64,000 nt of DNA from Chlorella sorokiniana. Its lineage: Eukaryota > Chlorophyta > Trebouxiophyceae > Chlorellales > Chlorellaceae. Every line of letters starts with the position of its first letter. Position 1 is the stretch's first letter. A model generated the notes under the pieces. The model saw only the letters and a list, made by a program, of their open reading frames with translations. It made no database searches and had not been told where the DNA came from. The stretch lies in contig CP084611.1 of NCBI GenBank assembly GCA_025917655.1, forward strand, positions 2,790,001-2,854,000, read 5' to 3'. Below, in pieces: positions 11,794-22,333 of this stretch. A program made the translations under genes and the position numbers.

Positions 11794-13476
11794 TCACTGC
11801 GTCGGGCCGCTGCCGCGGTTCAGCATCCCCAGCAGCTGCGCTATGTGCCGCATGGGAGGCACCAGCAGCACGCGCCGCGCAGCGGCCCACCCCCCCGGCA
11901 ACGGCGGCCTGCTGGCCCAGGCCTGCAGCAGCGCGTCGGCGATGCAGGCGGGCTTGCAGGCCTGGGGCCGCGACACCGCCTGGCCGGCGGCCCAGTGCGC
12001 GACGGTGACGGGGCTGGGATGGCCCTCCGCCGCCGCCAGCATGTAGGCTGCGGCAAACGTGTCGCCAGCGCCGTTGGTGTCCAGCACAGCCGGCACCTGC
12101 GAATGAGCGCGTGTGTGAGGGAGGGGGGCCATTGAGTATGCGGGAGCCTCAGTTTGAGAGGGGAGGACGGGGCGCCTGAGGTCAGGCAGGCCATGCCCTA
12201 GTAGTGCAGCGCAGCACGGCATCTGTTGTTGCCGCCTGAAGCTTCCCTGCCCTCAGCGCCTGCCAGGCAGCACGCAGCCCCGAGCAGAACCCCCCACCTC
12301 GAACACGGGGTGCCGCGCCAGGCTGCCGCCCAGGTGCTCGTCGGCGCCGTCCTTGCCGCGCGTGAGCAGGAAGCGCGCGGTGCGGGCGGCCAGCGTGGCC
12401 ACGGTGCCGTTGGGCCACGCATCCGTCTCCACGTCGGACAGGAAGAGGGAGGTGGCGGGGCCCAGGGCCGCCACCAGCTGCGGGCTGGGCGCTGCCAGCG
12501 GGCGCACGCGCCCGAGGCATCCAGCTGCCGCTGCAGACCCTGGGCCATGAGGCCCACCTGCTGCCGCGGCAGGCCCAGCACGCCGTGCCACCAGGGGCGG
12601 GGGGCCAGGAAGCTGGCGGGGTCGAGGTCGACCGGCATCAGCGGGCCCAGGAGCAGCGTGCGCGCGCGGCGACACCGCGCCGGCAGGTGCGACGCAGACA
12701 GGGTCACGTTGGGCTGGGCCGTGACGCGCAGCTTGCGGTGGTTGCCCTGCAAGGGGGAGGAGCAGCGCGTGGGGCCGCGTGAGAGCACGGGTGCGGCAGC
12801 AGGCGGCATGGAAGGCGGCCGGCAGCGGCCCAGGCGGCAACCAGGTGCACGCAGCCCCGCAAGCTGCAGGCGGCTGCGGGCGCACCCAGAAGGTGTAGGT
12901 GTGCTCGAAGGCCAGGGTCTGCCTGCTGGGCACCACCACCAGGTCGTGGCCCTGTGGCGGCGGGCGGGCGCAGTGGGGAGTGGGCAGCCACGCCAGCTGC
13001 ACATGCTGCCGCACACAACAAGCACCGCAGCCCGGGCTGCAGCGCGCCCATCGGGAGCGGCCAGGCAAGCCTGCTGCCATGCGAGTGGGGCCTCACGTCG
13101 AACAGGGAGCCCAGCTCGGCATCTGGGGCGTTGGCGGTGACGACGCAAGCGCGCACGCCCCACGCGCTGGCCACGGCGGCGGCATACGACACCGCCCCGC
13201 CCAGGGACTTCTTTCCATCCACCACGTCAATGGTCACATTGCCCACTATAGTGATGCTGGGCGTGCTGCAGGCGCAGGATCGTAGGAACGGGCAAAGGTA
13301 GGTTTCTGGTTTCTGGGCGCAGAGGACGGGCGGCGCACGGTGGCCAGAGCAACCAATGGGCAGAGCAGCTGCAGATCCTGCCATCCAGCGGCGCTGGTTG
13401 ACCATTTCAATCACCTTAAGTACCGAGCAAGCAAAATGGCCAAAGGGATGACAAGAAGTGAGGTCAATTGCCGCAT
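11794..13476 (-). CDS. PfkB-family carbohydrate kinase with N-terminal hydrophobic leader
   Basis: Ribokinase/PfkB superfamily phosphotransferase. The core opens with SITIVGNVTIDVVDGKKSLG and GGAVSYAAAVASAWG. It ends with the second PfkB signature DTNGAGDTFAAAY near 12040-12080, whose last Asp is the expected catalytic base. Between them are LLLGPLMPVDLDPASFL, SLFLSDVETDAWPN and TARFLLTRGKDGADEH. Pattern and glycine spacing recall plant myo-inositol kinase and related PfkB proteins, but the substrate cannot be assigned. A 5' exon at 13476 down to about 13415 (MRQLTSLLVIPLAILLARYL) joins the core in perfect phase through TTAAG|GTGATT, giving an unusual signal-peptide or anchor-like start. That exon is an inference. 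Stop at 11794. Confidence 0.82.
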
Positions 13477-13874
13477 GGCTGCAGGCCCCGCCCCCACGGC
13501 CCCCACAGGAAACTTTGTGAATGTGTTAAACTGCCGCCGACAGACAGACAAGGAGCGCTCCAGCGAACCGCCAGGCACCCCTTGGACGTCGGCCGCTGCT
13601 GGCCAGAGTCGTAGCGGCAGCCTACAAGGCGCCCCAAACACGCAAAACACAGTCTAGTGAGCAAAATGGCAACCCAATAGTTCAGTCCGGAATCTCCTGC
13701 GTCCTATGCCGCCGTCCCGTGCGAGGGTCCGCTCACATGCTCGCGATGGGGTGACTTCAGTCGACACATGTCTTGTTCTTCTTGTAGGAATTGCAATTGG
13801 TTGGCAGCAAAAGAATTGAATCTCCAATGTTTCAAAGCAGAAGCCTTAGATCAACATCGCTCAGCGATCAGCCT
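13477..13874. other. Spacer between two minus-strand genes
   Basis: Upstream region of the PfkB kinase and 3' flank of the mannanase. No gene or clear signal seen. Confidence 0.5.
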
Positions 13875-16475
13875 TCAGGCCCAGCGGAGCAGGCGGCGCC
13901 CGGCAGCCTGCACATCTGCAGGCCCATCTGCAGCCCCTGTTCCGTCTGCAAGCCCACTGGAGGACGCTGACGTGCGAGGCGCGCAGCCTGGAACCAGGGC
14001 ACCCGTTCTGCTGGCCAGATCGCGTGCAAACGGCTCGATGATGTCTTTAAACGTGGAGTCTGTCTGCCGCACGGTGCTGCCAATGCTGGTACGCGGCCCC
14101 GTCTCGCCGTCCCACTGCACGGTCAGGCCCGGGGATGGCGTGAGCTGCCGGCACGCTTGGCCATGGCATGGACAGGACGCAGGCTGCGCTCCAGCAACCG
14201 ACTTGCCTGCCAGAAGAGGGAGCCGCGCAGCGGTCCTCCGCCCTCCAGGCTCGTCTGCACCTCCTCGTTCACCAGCAGGAACCAGGGGTCGCGCACAGCG
14301 GTGATGTTGCCCTGCGCAGCGCCCTTACCAAACTCCTCCAGCACCAGCGGCTTGCCCAGCTGGGCCGCCACTGCCGCGTGCGACTGAATCCAGGCCCGCC
14401 CGAAGTCGGTGCCCAGCGGGGGCTGGCGCCAGTTGTGGGGCCACCTGCGGCGCAGAGGTGCCCCCACGGGCGAGGCAGGCCGCATCACAGTCGTGCACAC
14501 GGCGCCACGGCATCTGCATGGGCAGCCGCACAGACTGGCCTGGCCTCCTCCCTATGCAGGACCCCCCTTGCCCCCTGCCGCCCACAGGTGGATGACTGCG
14601 TAGTCGACGGCGGCGTGAGCGTGGTTGGCCCTGAAGTCCTGCCCGGAGCGCGGCCCCCACATGTTGCCATCGTTGGGGTTGTACAGCTCTGCGGTTGGAA
14701 GCAAACAGCGTGTACCCTCCATAATGGCAAGCTTAACCGAGGAGATGGCTGCCGAGCAGGCAGGAGCAGGCGTGCAGCGGCGGGCGGCGGGGGCGCACCA
14801 GCCATGGGGTCTGCCTCACTGAAGAAGCCCTCCTCCCCCAAACTGACCAAATGGTTGGGGTCAATGCCCTGCGGCATAGCATTTGCGAGGCAGGGTGGGG
14901 CAGCCGCACAAGCGGCGCTGAGCGCCCAGGAGCAGGTGCTGCCCACACGCCAGTCGTTGACCCCCTTCCCTCTCTGCCTGCCTTGAGGTGTGCCGCCATG
15001 TCAGCATACCAGCCGTCCACTGCCTCGGGCCCGCAGTACTTGCAGCGCGGCTCGTTCATCAGGTTCCAGCTGTGGGACGCAAGAGGGTGGACAAGGGCGG
15101 TGGGTGGGGCTGGCGGTGCAGCTGGCGCGTCGGGCCGGCACCTCCCCCGCCCTTGCTGCACGACCGCGCCTGAAAATGGTTGGCTCGTCGCGGTACAGCC
15201 GTCCCGTGATCGTGTTGCGCCTGTTCACCAGTGCAGTCATGAACTGCTTGAACTGCGCAACGGGCACAGACTTGCAGAAGCGCGCTATGCGTGCTGAAGA
15301 AACAACTCTGGCACACACATACGAGGTCGGTCACTTGTGGCCCCCTTCAGCCTTGGCCCTCACCTGCTCCCTGCACTGCGCTGAGGTCAGCCAGGCGTAC
15401 GGGGTTGCCACGCGCTCGCTGGCGTTCAAGGGCCCGGGGGCCGCAGGTCCTGGTCTGGGCGCGGCCGGATGTTGATGCCGCTCGTGCCGCACCTGAGCGC
15501 GCACAGCACGAGGCCGGGGCTCAGGCCTCTGCGATCACAAGGGCGGCAGCCTCCACCCGGTGGCCGTGCTGGTGAGGCCGCGGGCAGCGCAGGTTGGCCC
15601 GCTTCAGGCAGCCCCACCCACCATTGCTCAAAGCGCGGCACCCCGTCGTCCTTCCACAGGTTGGTCCAGGCCAGGGTGAGGCGTATGCCAAAGCGCTCCG
15701 CCTCGGACACCACCCAGTCCAGCCCCCTGGCCCCCTTTCGTCCAGCTCCCCTGCAGGCAGTGTGGGGAGGGGGGAGGGGGCATAGCAATGTGGCCTGGCC
15801 CTGGTTTGTATTGGATTCGCTTGAACAGTGGGGCGAATCGTGCCAAAGCAGGAGGGTCTGTGCAGTGAGCCTCGTGCAGTGGGCCTGGGTGGATCTTCAC
15901 ACCGTATTCTCCCCTTGAACCCCCCACGCCGCTCACCCGGCCCTGACAGCAGCTGCGCACTCGACTGCTCCCCCGTCAGGAAGAAGCGGGCGATGCTGAG
16001 CGAGGCGGCGCGGGCGGCACTGAACCGGGCGGTGATAGCGCCGGGGTTGGACACGGCGGCGTCCAGCATGCCCCACCCGTTCCAGCCTGCAGCCACGTGA
16101 GCGCACCCTTCGGAAAGCTTGCTCTGCAGGAGGCCGCTATTGAGAGTCGCGCTGCAAAGCGTTGGCACGGTTCCCACCGGCAAAGAGGTACTCGCGGCAA
16201 TCGTCGTCCACAAAGCGCCCGTTGGCCACACGAATGAAGCCCTGGACAGATCAGACGAGCTTGCTCATCCAGGGCCGGGCAGGCTGTCTAGTGGCAGAGC
16301 ACAGTGGCGTGGCGGCAGGCGGCACCTGCCTGCAGCCGCCACCCCGCCGCATGCGGCACAACACCCAAGGGCACGGCCCTGCAGGGCACAGCCCTGGCCG
16401 CACCTGAGGCTGCTGAGCGCAGCAGGGGCCGCACAGCATGATCAGCCCCAGGGTTAGCAGGGCCCTCACCCCCAT
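13875..16475 (-). CDS. Secreted GH5 endo-beta-1,4-mannanase
   Basis: Glycoside hydrolase family 5 (subfamily 7 type) that would cleave beta-mannan in the wall or medium. The start ATG (16473-16475) gives a signal peptide (MGVRALLTLGLIMLCGPCCA). Conserved blocks in order: FIRVANGRFVDDDCREYLFA joined by splice to GWNGWGMLDAAVSN; ERFGIRLTLAWTNLWKDDGV; FKQFMTALVNRRNTITGRLY; SWNLMNEPRC with the acid/base Glu after Asn; DPNHLVSLGEEGFFS; ANHAHAAVDYAVIHLW; and GKPLVLEEFGK with the nucleophile Glu. After the barrel there are about 60 residues without a known domain. All catalytic motifs are present. The coding sequence is broken into about a dozen exons, and some frame joins were inferred from the family pattern. 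Confidence 0.88.
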
Positions 16476-16569
16476 TCTGGCCGTTCTTGGATGGGGCACC
16501 TGTTGGTCGGGCGCTTGCAAGGAGCCCCTTTTCTGAACAAGGATTGGCTGTAAAGTACGCAAATTCGAT

Positions 16570-16574
16570 TTACA
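16570..16574 (-). terminator. TGTAA polyadenylation signal for CCZ1
   Basis: TGTAA on the minus strand about 112 bases past the CCZ1 stop. TGTAA is the established green-algal poly(A) signal, and the distance is plausible for a 3' UTR. Confidence 0.5.
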
Positions 16575-16685
16575 TGCAGCACACACAGCTGGGCGTCAAA
16601 GCCTGCTGATGCTGAGCTGCGTGGTGGAAAGCGTGACCACCTTTGCAAATGACAGTCATGCAGAGGGTCAGTCCTCTCATGCCTC

Positions 16686-18924
16686 TCACAGCAAGAAGTT
16701 TGTTTCTGCGAAAGAATGCATGACAGCGGCCGCCTCGGGCAAGCCGCGCTCGCTGCGTCGCTCCCGCACCGCCAGCAGGCGGCGCCCGTCGCACCGCTGA
16801 GCGGCGTATGCCCACACGCCCTGGCCGCTGCGGCACACCATCTCCAGTACCTGGCCGGCGCCGCTGCCTGTCGAATCAAGCTCCTTGGGGGCTGCTCGTC
16901 AAGCAAGCCTGCCTGGCCGGCCGCAGTGCTGAGCGTGGGGGCATCGCCCGCCTCGACCCCGGGCTGCGGCGGCGCCCCAGTGCCAGCGAGGAGCGCGCGG
17001 CGGCGGCCAGGGAGCGCGCGTGGTGGGAGGTGGCTGACACCTTGGCGCGGGGGGGAGGCGCGGCACACCCGCCGCCCCTGATCCTGGAACAAGTAGCGGA
17101 AGCCGGGCAGGTGGCACGCCTCCGCCTTGGCCGACCGCACCTCCTCGCCCACCTGGAGGGGTGGGTGTGGGAGGGCAGGGCGTTGGTATGTGTGTGTGTG
17201 TGAGTGTGCGTGTGTGCGTGGGGGGCACAACACTGGCAGCTTGCGGCATTGCATGTTGCAGCAGGATGAAGGTGTGAAGGGGAGGCATCCACTTGATCCT
17301 GCACCGCCGCCCCTTTTTCCCCTAGGGCTCACCAGGCCTGCCAGGTGCGCAGCGGGCGCCGCCACCAGCTGGTGCAGGCCCCCAGCAGCGCAGCGTTGGG
17401 GGCCGCCCGCGATCCAGCAGCAGCGCCACCAGCAGGCGGCCCTCCAGCAGCGGCAGCAGCGGGTACGCGCCCGGCCCATCGCCCCCGCGCTCCGCGCCGC
17501 CCTCCGGCCCCCTCGCTGCAGCCGGCCCATGGGCCCGTGCTGCAGGTGCACCAGCGGCACAGCGCTGCTCGCCCCCGCTCGCCAGCCCCGCTGCCCCAGG
17601 CGCCGCGGCAGCCGGCCCCTCCTCCGCGGCGCGCTGCACCAGGAAGCCGCTGGGCAGCTGCTGCCACCAGCTGCCGTCCAGGGCCCGCAAGCCTGGCCGC
17701 AGCGGGGCCGCGCGCCCGGCTGCCGGCGCCGCCGGGCGCTGCCGCCGCCGCCGGCGCCGCCGCCCTCCCTGCTGCCTTTGCTCTTGCTGGGGGCGTGCAG
17801 CAGCCCGGTGGCCAGCAGGGCGAACACGGCGGCGGTGTCGCGCGGCGCCAGCGTGCTCCACAGCAGGTGGGGGCCGTGCAGGATGAGGAGGCCCCGCACC
17901 GGGCGCTCCCGCCCCGCCAGCCCCGCCAGCAGCAGGTTGTTGGCCACGCTCTGCACCGCCACAGCCGCCCCCGGCGACAGCTGCAGCACGGGCGGCAGCG
18001 CGGCGTCACCCAGCGGGTTGCGCAGCTCGCGGTGGTGCCAGCTGTAGGGGCTGCACAGCTGGCAGCCCACGTGGCGCAGCACGGCATGCAGGGCGGCTCG
18101 CGCCACTCGCCCGCTGGGGTTCTGCACAGGCGGGGGGGCGGGGCACGGGCCGTGGGGCGTGCTGCTCACTGCCCTCCGTGCGCCAGCCTGGGCAGCTTCC
18201 CCCGCCCTGCCCACTGCTCTTGGCTTGGCTGGCGGCTGCGGCAGGGCGCCGCCAGCTCGCCCCCGCACGCACCTGGTCCAGCATGGCCTGCACGCTGCCG
18301 CAGAGCACGGTGGCCAGCAGGTGGAGCTGGGTGAGCAGCGCACGCAGGGTGGCCTCCGTGCTGTGACGGGGCAGCCAGTCGCGCGGCGCCAGCTGCAGGG
18401 GGCGGGGCGGGGCCGGGAGGGTGAGGTGGAGGGCAGTCATCGGTGCCGCTAAGGGCTAATCCTCTCAGGGGATTCGTGGCAGCGGGGTGGCGTGCAGCCA
18501 GCGCAGCTGCCTTCCAGCATGCAAGGTTGTGCGGATGGCAGGCGGGCGGACGCACCGCAGCAAACCAGATGTGGGGCTCCGCTTCTTGCATCACCCACAG
18601 GCCGCGGTCGGTCTCCGCCACGTCCCAGCCCAGCCTCTGCGGCACCCCAAAGCTGGTGGGCGCGCTGAGCAGGTGTCGCAGGCCCACGTTCAGGCCGCTC
18701 AGGCAGCATCAGCAAGCAAGCGCGTGCGGCGCAGGCAGCCTGGTGCCGCCCACCTGCGAGGGGGTGAAGTTGGCGGTGAAGAGCAGCAGGCCCTGGAGCA
18801 GGCCCGCCATGCTGCTCTGCTCCTGCAGCGCCACGCTGTCGGGGTAGCCCGCCAGCACCTTGCCGTCCTCCTCCCCCTCCTTGTTGCCTCGCCGCGTGTC
18901 GAACACCAGCAGCTGGAGGGCCAT
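16686..18924 (-). CDS. CCZ1: CCZ1, subunit of the Rab7 exchange factor MON1-CCZ1
   Basis: Partner of MON1 in the guanine-nucleotide exchange factor that recruits Rab7 to late endosomes and vacuoles. The N-terminus (ATG at 18922-18924, MALQLLVFDTRRGNKEGEED) leads into KVLAGYPDSVALQEQSSMAG and LLQGLLLFTANFTPSQ, the family longin-type opening. The next exon has WVMQEAEPHIWFAAV, corresponding to the EPDIWMV block of homologs. The middle part includes LLILHGPHLLWSTLAPRDTA. The C-terminal exon reads VLEMVCRSGQGVWAYAAQR and ends FAETNFLL with a TGA at 16686-16688. The join before that exon needs one extra base in the G run 16887-16891. A long Ala/Gly/Arg-rich insert around 17330-17780 is an algal feature. 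Confidence 0.87.
17188..17219. repeat. GT microsatellite in CCZ1 intron
   Basis: A tgtgtg run with single-base interruptions lies between two CCZ1 exons. On the coding strand it reads as an AC-rich tract near a 3' splice region. No other significance seen. Confidence 0.8.
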
Positions 18925-19523
18925 GGCGGCTGCACAGCTGGCTGGCACGGGCGACAGACAAACGCAGCAGCACCCGCCGCAGGGCCCGCCGCAGGGGCGC
19001 CTCGGGGTTTTGGAGCTCTGGGGTTATAGCTCACTTGGACGCTCGTGAGTGCTATCTATTACTTACAGCCGTTTATGGGATGGCTGGATAGGGGGAGCAG
19101 CCCGCACTGCCCCGCTAAACTTCAATTGCTCTTCGGTGCGATCCTGGACGCCTTCAAGCAGGCAACACACACCGCGACGCTTGCAGAGATCACTTCTGTT
19201 GCCTGATCACCAGTTACTTGTCGGAAAGCGGAGGTGTATTGGCATGCCGGTACGACGCATCCAAGCATAGGTGTGTGTGGCCCTTAACTTCCTCATCCTA
19301 TGGTAGATCGTGCCTAGCAGCAAGTTGCAAGCCTTCGACGAGCGCTACCTCACCCGATCGAACATTGCTTGCTTGCTTGTTGCGTTCTTCGTTGCGAACT
19401 AGAACGCACTCTATCAGCCTTGAAGCATATAAAGTTGGAAGCCCTTGACGACTCCGGGCAATTCTATTACTCCCACTCTGCTGCCGCCGCCGCCCGCCCT
19501 GCTGTGTGAACGAGCAAGGACAC
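18925..19523. other. Divergent promoter region CCZ1/SAE1
   Basis: Separates the starts of CCZ1 (-) and SAE1 (+). GC content drops relative to the flanking genes. No gene or RNA could be supported in it. Confidence 0.6.
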
Positions 19524-21135
19524 ATGACGGCGGCTGAGGCAGGGACTGAGCCTAAAGCCCAGCTGACAGAACAGGAGGCGGCCATTTATGATCGTCAACT
19601 GCGAGTATGGGGAGTTGAGACACAGCAGAGGTACGCGTGACTGGGCTGCTTTCAGTTGGGCCGTGCAGTCTCCTCAGTGAAGACCTGAATTGTCCTTTTG
19701 CTTGCAGGCTCAGCCGCGCTCGGGTGCTCATAGCGGGGTGCAGCGGCCTAGCTGCGGAGGTGGGCAGCAGCTCGCTGCAGGGCCAGCATATATGAGGGCG
19801 GATGGAGTTGGGTCACCGTGTTTGCCTTTCGCATTCCTCTGCTCACACAGTTTCCTGCCGCAGGTTGCCAAGAACATTGTACTGGCGGGAGTGGGGTCTG
19901 TCACCCTGATAGACGACACGCCGTGCGCCCGCCGCCCGCCCTCCAACTTCCTCATCCCTGGTGACGCGGCAGACGGCTCGACGTGGGTCCCAAGCATGCT
20001 GTTATGCACGCTCCGTGCACTTTCTATGACCGCACTGAGCACTGCATCCAGCCCGCGACCTGCCCACATGCTGATCCCCTCCTCCCTCGCCCTGCAGCGT
20101 GGCCGAGGCATGCGTGGCCACCCTGCAGGAGATGAACCCGTTTGTCAAGGTGGCCGCCCTGCCGGGGCCGCCTGCCGCAGCGCTGTCGCTGGACCTGCTG
20201 CAGCGGCACGACCTGCTGCTGCTGTGCAACCAGCCGGCCAGCACCATCCAGGAGGCGGATGCGCTGTGCGCCAAGGCGGGGTGGCCTTTTACGCCGGCGT
20301 GTGCCGCGGTATCTTCGGCTGGGCCTTTGCCAACCTGCACGAGCACCGCTTTGTGGTGGAGGTGGGCGGGCCGGGGCCTGGGCTTCAACCAGAATCAGGG
20401 GCAGCTGCAGGGGCGGGCGGGCCTGCACACAGGCTGCCAGCCATCAGGCTGCGCATGGCGCCGCTCCTGTCTGCGCACATCTGCTCTGAACGCCAGCGCT
20501 CCGCCCTGCGGCGCCTCCCGGCGCAGACCAAGGAGGGGGAGGGCGGCGTGGTGACCAAGCGGGTGCAGCAGCGCAGCGACTCGTACGCCTCCTGGCCAGA
20601 GGCCACCAGCTGCAGCCTGCAGGGCGTCAGGCTACGCCGCCTCTCCAAGCTGTACCTGCTGATCAGGGGTGAGGACGGCAGCACGGGGCTGCGCCTCGCT
20701 GGCAGCTTGCGTTCCACACAGCGCCCTGACCCTCCGTGCCCCTCCCTCCCTGCAGTCCTTGCCCGCTTCGAGCAGCAGCATGCGCGCTTTGCCACGGCCG
20801 CCGACCTGGATGCCCTGCGCGATCTGCAGCGCACACTGCTGCCAGAGGCGGGGGTGGAGGCGTCTGCGCTGCCGGATGAGATGCTGCAGGCCTACGCCGA
20901 GGACGGGGATGACCTGCCTGCCATCAATGTGAGCAGGCAGCGGGGTTGTGCGGGTGCTGACGGGCAAAGTTGACTGCTGCACCGGTGACGTGCCCTGGCC
21001 CTGCAGGCCATCGTGGGCGGCGTGCTGGGCAACGAGGTGATCAAGGCGGTGGGCGGCCGCAACGAGCCCATCAACAACTTCTTCCTCTTCAGCCTGGCGG
21101 AAGGCGGCGAAGGCTTTGTAGAACGCATGGGCTGA
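19524..21135 (+). CDS. SAE1: SUMO-activating enzyme subunit 1 (SAE1/AOS1)
   Basis: Small subunit of the SUMO E1; it pairs with SAE2/UBA2, which carries the catalytic Cys. The start ATG 19524 is followed by LTEQEAAIYDRQLRVWGVE, the diagnostic E1 opening. Spliced exons then give RARVLIAGCSGLAAEVAKNI and VLAGVGSVTLIDDT (nucleotide-binding region). AKAGVAFYAGVCRGIFGWAF follows after repairing one missing G in the run 20278-20281. Late exons give LARFEQQHARFATAADLDAL and AIVGGVLGNEVIKAVGGRN with NEPINNFFLFSLAEG, matching the conserved C-terminal VVGGxxxQE/NE-IKA region. Stop TGA 21133-21135. Length is near the family norm of about 320-350 residues. Confidence 0.92.
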
Positions 21136-21630
21136 TGCAAAAGGGTAGCACGCGCGCAATTCTATTCAAACTTGTGAAAGGCCCGCAGAGACACAGCTGG
21201 CAAAAGGTCAATGCGGCAAAATGTCGAGATGCAGCCAGGATGTGGAGCGGCGCGCTGGCAGTGCCGCACGCTGAGCCGCAGCGTTGACAACCCTTGGCCT
21301 GCGCCTACCGCAGGTGTTTTTGGGCAATCGCCACGGTAGGATCAAGCGCTGAGGCTCCAGCTCTAGGCTGCCCTTTTACATAGGGCCTCCCACTTGCAAA
21401 GGAGCGGTGAGTTGTTGTGCGGGCTCGGCGTCCCTCGCTTTCAGCCACAGTGCAACATGTAGCCAAGTGATTAGGAGGAGCGGGTTCGCCCGCGCTCTTG
21501 GTGTTACTCCGTCTTGTTCTCCGCTGTAGCGGCCAGCCAGGCTGCTTTGTCTGCCTTTTGCCATTTTGAGACAATTTCTTGGCGAAGCGTTGCAACGTGC
21601 GCCTTCCTGCGCTCCGCAGGCTCTGGCAAG
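21136..21630. other. SAE1 3' flank and QCR8 leader
   Basis: No gene seen. The last bases before the QCR8 start resemble a 3' splice site (gctccgcag at 21611-21619), so QCR8 may have an intron in its 5' UTR. Confidence 0.5.
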
Positions 21631-22057
21631 ATGGGCAAGACTCCCGTCCGGCTGAAGGAGGTGGTCTACACCCTTTCACCTTTCCAACAGTCCGTGATGA
21701 GCGGTCTCTGGAAGGACCTGCCGCACAAGGCTGCTCACCACGCAGCCAACGTGAGTTTTCGCCGCCGCCAGCCTGCGGTGGCTCCTGGCAATCTCATTCC
21801 GAGTCTTTGCTGCAAGCTGCAATCATGCCCCGCCTCCTGTGCAGTTGCGTGACGCTGTGGTCTTCTGCGTCCTTCCCCTTGTGGGCATCTCTTAGTGAGT
21901 ATAGAGCAGCTTGGGTTGCAGATCGAACTGACGCAAATATGAAACAGCAGCACACACTTGGCGTCTCTGTAAGCTTACCAGTGTCCTTTGCTTCTTCCGT
22001 TCCTGCAGCTACTGCGCGCAGTATAAGGAGGCTGAGAAGCAGCACCACCGCTTCTGA
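21631..22057 (+). CDS. QCR8: Cytochrome bc1 complex subunit 8 (QCR8)
   Basis: Small single-helix subunit of mitochondrial respiratory complex III. Three exons: MGKTPVRLKEVVYTLSPFQQ..SVMSGLWKDLPHKAAHHAAN, then LRDAVVFCVLPLVGISY (the membrane helix), then YCAQYKEAEKQHHRF and TGA at 22055-22057. Both introns have GT..AG borders and preserve phase. The N-terminus is almost the plant QCR8 consensus (MGK-PVR-K-VVY-LSPFQQ) and the length, about 70 residues, is typical. No cleavable presequence, as usual for this subunit. Confidence 0.95.
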
Positions 22058-22125
22058 AGCATGCGGCACTCAGGCTGATGGCAGTGTCTGCTGTATGCCC
22101 AGCATCGAGTGCTGTTGCCTGCTGC

Positions 22126-22130
22126 TGTAA
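22126..22130 (+). terminator. TGTAA polyadenylation signal for QCR8
   Basis: TGTAA lies 69 bases after the QCR8 stop, matching the green-algal poly(A) signal in sequence and distance. Confidence 0.6.
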
Positions 22131-22333
22131 GTTGATGAGCGTACAGACCAGCCTGCTGACCAACAGAAGCGATGGATGCAGCTGCGCTTCCTCTGGGATT
22201 CTGGACCGTGCATTGCTGCTGGGGACATGGAAGTCACTGGTTGTTACAAGGGCAGGCACGCGCTCAACCATGCAGGGCACGCTTTTCGGGGTGCAAGCGC
22301 TGCGCCGCGGCCTGCTGCAGCCCCTCAGCCCCC

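Noticed and set aside
16466-18343. 625-codon minus-strand frame through the CCZ1 locus
   Set aside because: It reads through introns and mixes frames; the CCZ1 exons identified by homology lie in several frames with splice sites.
19020-19075. D-arm-like TAGCTCA sequence before SAE1
   Set aside because: No T-arm or acceptor stem at the right distance; it lies in an ordinary divergent promoter.
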